In this document: positions 5,281 to 7,092 of the stretch, piece by piece
Position numbering within the stretch: position 1 is the stretch's first letter
Layout of the letters: every line of letters begins with the position of its first letter
Assembly (NCBI GenBank): GCA_031258895.1
Contig: JAIRMF010000074.1
Location: 1-7,092 of the forward strand
Direction of reading: 5' to 3'
Origin: Dysgonamonadaceae bacterium
Lineage (GTDB): Bacteria; Bacteroidota; Bacteroidia; Bacteroidales; Azobacteroidaceae
Length of the DNA stretch: 7,092 nucleotides
Position numbers and translations under genes: made by a program
The notes under the pieces: model-generated
Told to the model about the DNA's origin: nothing
Databases searched by the model: none
Seen by the model: the letters and a program-made list of their open reading frames with translations, nothing else

Positions 5281-6699
5281 ATGAAAACTTACATTAAATC
5301 ACTTCACGGCAGATTGCTGCTGTTTGCGCTTATTTCAGTTGTTGTCATCGGTATCGGCACGAAACTTTACGCGCAGGATTCCGTTGTTGTCGAAACTGTG
5401 GTTACCGAGACTGTTATTCCTGTCGAGGATTCGACGGGGTCTGTACTTCCCGTCGATGATTTGGGTATTTCTCTTAACACTGTCTGGATGTTACTTGCCG
5501 CGATGCTTGTATTTTTCATGCAGCCTGGTTTTGCTTTGGTTGAGGCGGGTTTTACTCGGACGAAGAACACGGCTAATATTTTGATGAAGAACTGTATTGA
5601 TTTCATGGTTGGTTCGGTTTTATTTTTCTTTATTGGCTTTGGTGTGATGTTTGGTTCGGAAGGTGCGGGCTTTGCGGGGCTACCCAATTTCGGTGATTTA
5701 TCTTTCTTTGACAACGGTTTGCCTACGGAGGGTTTTCTTATTTTCCAGACTGTATTTTGTGCGACCGCTGCGACGATTGTTTCCGGTGCGATGGCGGAGC
5801 GGACGAAGTTTCACATGTATTTGATTTACACTGTTCTCATCAGCGTGTTTATCTATCCTGTTTCCGGTCATTGGACTTGGGGTGGAGGATTTTTGTCTGC
5901 TGAGGGAGGTTGGTTGGATCGGTTGACGGGCGCGACTTTCCATGATTTTGCCGGTTCGACTATTGTTCATTCTGTTGGCGGCTGGGTTGCTTTGGTTGGC
6001 GCTGCGATTCTTGGTCCTCGGATAGGGAAGTACAGTAAAGACGGCAAGGTCAAGGCGATCCCCGGTCACAATCTCACGATTGCCGCTCTTGGTGTTTTCA
6101 TTTTGTGGTTTGGCTGGTTTGGGTTCAATCCGGGTTCTCAGCTTGCGGCGGCTGGCGCGGGGGATCGTGTTGCCATTTCGCATGTATTTTTGACGACGAA
6201 TCTTGCGGCGGCAGCGGGAGGTTTATTTGCTTTGTTTACTGCCTGGTGTAAGTACCGGAAGCCATCTTTGTCGTTGACATTAAACGGTATTCTTGCGGGT
6301 TTGGTAGGTATAACGGCGGGTTGTGACGCTGTATCTCCGATTGGCGCTTTGTTTATAGGCGCTTTTTGCGGCATTTTGATGGTTTATTCTGTGGAGTTTA
6401 TCGATCGTGTATTGAAGATAGACGATCCTGTTGGGGCGTCGTCTGTTCATGGTGTTTGTGGTTTTGCGGGCACTCTTTTGACGGGTCTTTTAGCGATTGA
6501 CGGCGGTTTATTTTATTCTGGTTGTTGGAGTTTATTTTTTGCGCAATTGACTGGCGCTGTTATTATTGGTGCGTGGGCGATTGGCATTGGTTTTGTGATT
6601 TTCAAGGGTCTTGATGTTGTGTTTGGTCTTCGTGTGACGCGTCGCATTGAGGAGGAGGGTCTTGACATTTACGAGCACGGGGAGACTGCATATAACTGA
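5281..6699 (+). CDS. amt: Ammonium transporter (Amt/MEP/Rh family)
   Basis: This is a 472-residue inner-membrane channel that would conduct ammonium, working as a trimer. A cleavable signal peptide ends near A31 (KLYA-Q). A Val/Glu/Thr-rich extracytoplasmic stretch (32-62) follows, then about eleven hydrophobic spans from 66 on. Family marks are the signature starting DFAGSTIVHSVGGWVALVG (222-240), the twin pore histidines H230 and H390 (SSVHGVCGF), HWTWGGGF (197-204), WFGWFGFNPGS (276-286) and the C-terminal tail EEEGLDIYEHGETAYN, which contacts PII proteins in relatives. It sits 34 nt after the PII gene, the classic glnK-amtB arrangement, so shared nitrogen-responsive control is expected. 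The coding strand is strikingly G/T-rich. Start ATG 5281 gives the complete signal peptide. Confidence 0.97.
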   Translation: MKTYIKSLHGRLLLFALISVVVIGIGTKLYAQDSVVVETVVTETVIPVEDSTGSVLPVDDLGISLNTVWMLLAAMLVFFMQPGFALVEAGFTRTKNTANILMKNCIDFMVGSVLFFFIGFGVMFGSEGAGFAGLPNFGDLSFFDNGLPTEGFLIFQTVFCATAATIVSGAMAERTKFHMYLIYTVLISVFIYPVSGHWTWGGGFLSAEGGWLDRLTGATFHDFAGSTIVHSVGGWVALVGAAILGPRIGKYSKDGKVKAIPGHNLTIAALGVFILWFGWFGFNPGSQLAAAGAGDRVAISHVFLTTNLAAAAGGLFALFTAWCKYRKPSLSLTLNGILAGLVGITAGCDAVSPIGALFIGAFCGILMVYSVEFIDRVLKIDDPVGASSVHGVCGFAGTLLTGLLAIDGGLFYSGCWSLFFAQLTGAVIIGAWAIGIGFVIFKGLDVVFGLRVTRRIEEEGLDIYEHGETAYN

Positions 6700-6723
6700 T
6701 TTATTGCTGTTCTGATGTTTTCT

Positions 6724-6767
6724 GAAGGGGGTGTGTTGAGCGATCGACACACCTCTTTTGTTATTTT
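6724..6767 (+). terminator. Intrinsic terminator after amt
   Basis: GAAGGGGGTGTGT (6724-6736) pairs with ACACACCTCTTTT (6747-6759) across a 10-nt loop: 13 pairs including three G-U wobbles, seven of them an uninterrupted GGTGTGT/ACACACC core next to the loop. The right arm runs into ttttgttatttt. It starts 24 nt after the amt stop codon and should end the PII-Amt transcript. Confidence 0.85.
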
Positions 6768-6809
6768 GGCTGTGGAATTGTTTTATTTTACCATCTAAAA
6801 AAAAATGTT

Positions 6810-6817
6810 TACCTTTG
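6810..6817 (+). promoter_or_regulatory. -7 promoter element of the leader transcript
   Basis: TAccTTTG followed by c fits the Bacteroides -7 consensus exactly. The expected -33 region (about 6783-6790) is T-rich (ttttattt) without a perfect TTTG. The start site should lie only a few bases before the ATG at 6826, making the leader ORF nearly leaderless. Confidence 0.6.
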
Positions 6818-6825
6818 CACCCGTT

Positions 6826-6942
6826 ATGACGAGAGTAGCTACACATACCGACATAAATTTCTTGCCGACTACGTCGAAATATTTGGCGGCGTCGAATAAT
6901 TTGTTAACATACACGCACATACACACACACACTACCTGCTAA
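6826..6942 (+). CDS. Putative Thr/His-rich leader peptide of an attenuator
   Basis: This 38-codon ORF starts MTRVATHTD and ends LTYTHIHTHTTC. It has 10 Thr and 4 His; the ten residues before the final Cys hold five Thr and three His. Such runs just before the stop are typical of leader peptides that sense charged tRNA in threonine or histidine operons. The ORF lies between a good -7 element and an intrinsic terminator (6999-7042), with a GC-rich segment starting two bases after its stop codon. The run comes from an (AC)n-like tract, so chance composition is a real alternative. It has no hydrophobic span or other domain, and no Shine-Dalgarno-like site. Relief of termination when Thr or His tRNA is uncharged is inferred, not shown. 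Confidence 0.5.
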   Translation: MTRVATHTDINFLPTTSKYLAASNNLLTYTHIHTHTTC

Positions 6943-7042
6943 AGCCGCGCACGCACGCGAGAGCGATACGGATAACAGCAAACTTTATACTTCAACATCC
7001 GCACTGTATTTTTCCCAATGGAAAACAGGGCGGTATTTTTTT
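6943..7042 (+). promoter_or_regulatory. Predicted attenuator with alternative RNA pairings
   Basis: After the leader stop codon, CGCG (6946-6949) can pair with CGCG (6956-6959). Further on CGGAT (6969-6973) can pair with ATCCG (6997-7001), possibly helped by ATAC (6966-6969) with GTAT (7006-7009). The second pairing uses CCG at 6999-7001, the foot of the terminator stem, so the two are mutually exclusive. The arrangement follows the leader, antiterminator, terminator order of amino-acid operon attenuators. The antiterminator is short and its 23-nt loop makes it weak, so treat it as a hypothesis. Confidence 0.4.
6999..7042 (+). terminator. Intrinsic terminator inside the leader region
   Basis: CCGC (6999-7002) pairs with GCGG (7030-7033), CTGT (7004-7007) with ACAG (7025-7028), and TTTCC (7011-7015) with GGAAA (7020-7024) around a CAAT loop. 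There is one A-G mismatch and a 3-nt bulge on the left arm. The stem is followed by taTTTTTTT. No gene ends shortly before it except the 38-codon leader ORF, so it looks like an attenuator terminator rather than a gene-end one. Confidence 0.7.
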
Positions 7043-7092
7043 GTGCGCCATACTGATGCAGCGACAAAACGCATATGGTTTTTTAAACAATA

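Noticed and set aside
7056..7092. Start of the downstream gene at ATG 7056
   Set aside because: Only 12 codons before the window ends, with no recognisable family N-terminus; the true start may be further on.

Overview
The window looks like a piece of a Bacteroidota (probably Bacteroidales) chromosome. The signs are -7 promoter elements of the Bacteroides type (TAnnTTTG) at 4798 and 6810, A/T-rich rather than Shine-Dalgarno-like sequence before the start codons, and proteins that resemble Bacteroidales families. All convincing genes lie on the + strand. I cannot name a genus.

Layout. Positions 1-538 hold no convincing gene. They contain three tandem 42-bp repeats (1-126), then purine-rich sequence with scattered ttaaag-like words and a duplicated 45-bp block. 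At 539-587 a perfect palindrome overlaps a weak Bacteroides-type promoter. From 628 to 4602 five genes are packed with gaps of 24, 27, 23 and 1 nt: an ABC ATPase, its ABC-2-like permease, a membrane-anchored protein with a large extracytoplasmic domain (resembling DUF4857), a lipoprotein with a His/Cys-rich OB-like domain, and a small PepSY-associated membrane protein. This looks like one envelope export or handling operon, and a metal or iron role is possible but unproven. Positions 4603-4898 are AT-rich and carry two terminator-like hairpins, a promoter and an AT-rich hairpin in the 5' UTR. From 4899 to 6699 lies a classic nitrogen pair: a PII signalling protein and an ammonium channel (Amt), followed by a strong intrinsic terminator at 6724-6767.

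The last 280 bases look like a transcription attenuator. A promoter (6810-6817) is followed at once by a 38-codon ORF rich in Thr and His (6826-6942), a GC-rich segment, a possible antiterminator pairing, and an intrinsic terminator (6999-7042). The gene it would control lies beyond the window. An amino-acid biosynthesis operon (threonine or histidine) is the natural guess.

A feature across the whole window is a reversal of strand composition. The coding strand is rich in A and C from about 630 to 3495, roughly neutral at 3519-4067, mildly G/T-rich at 4069-4602, and strongly G/T-rich at 4899-6699, although all genes point the same way. An origin-like skew switch, an old inversion, or joining of segments with different histories could explain it.
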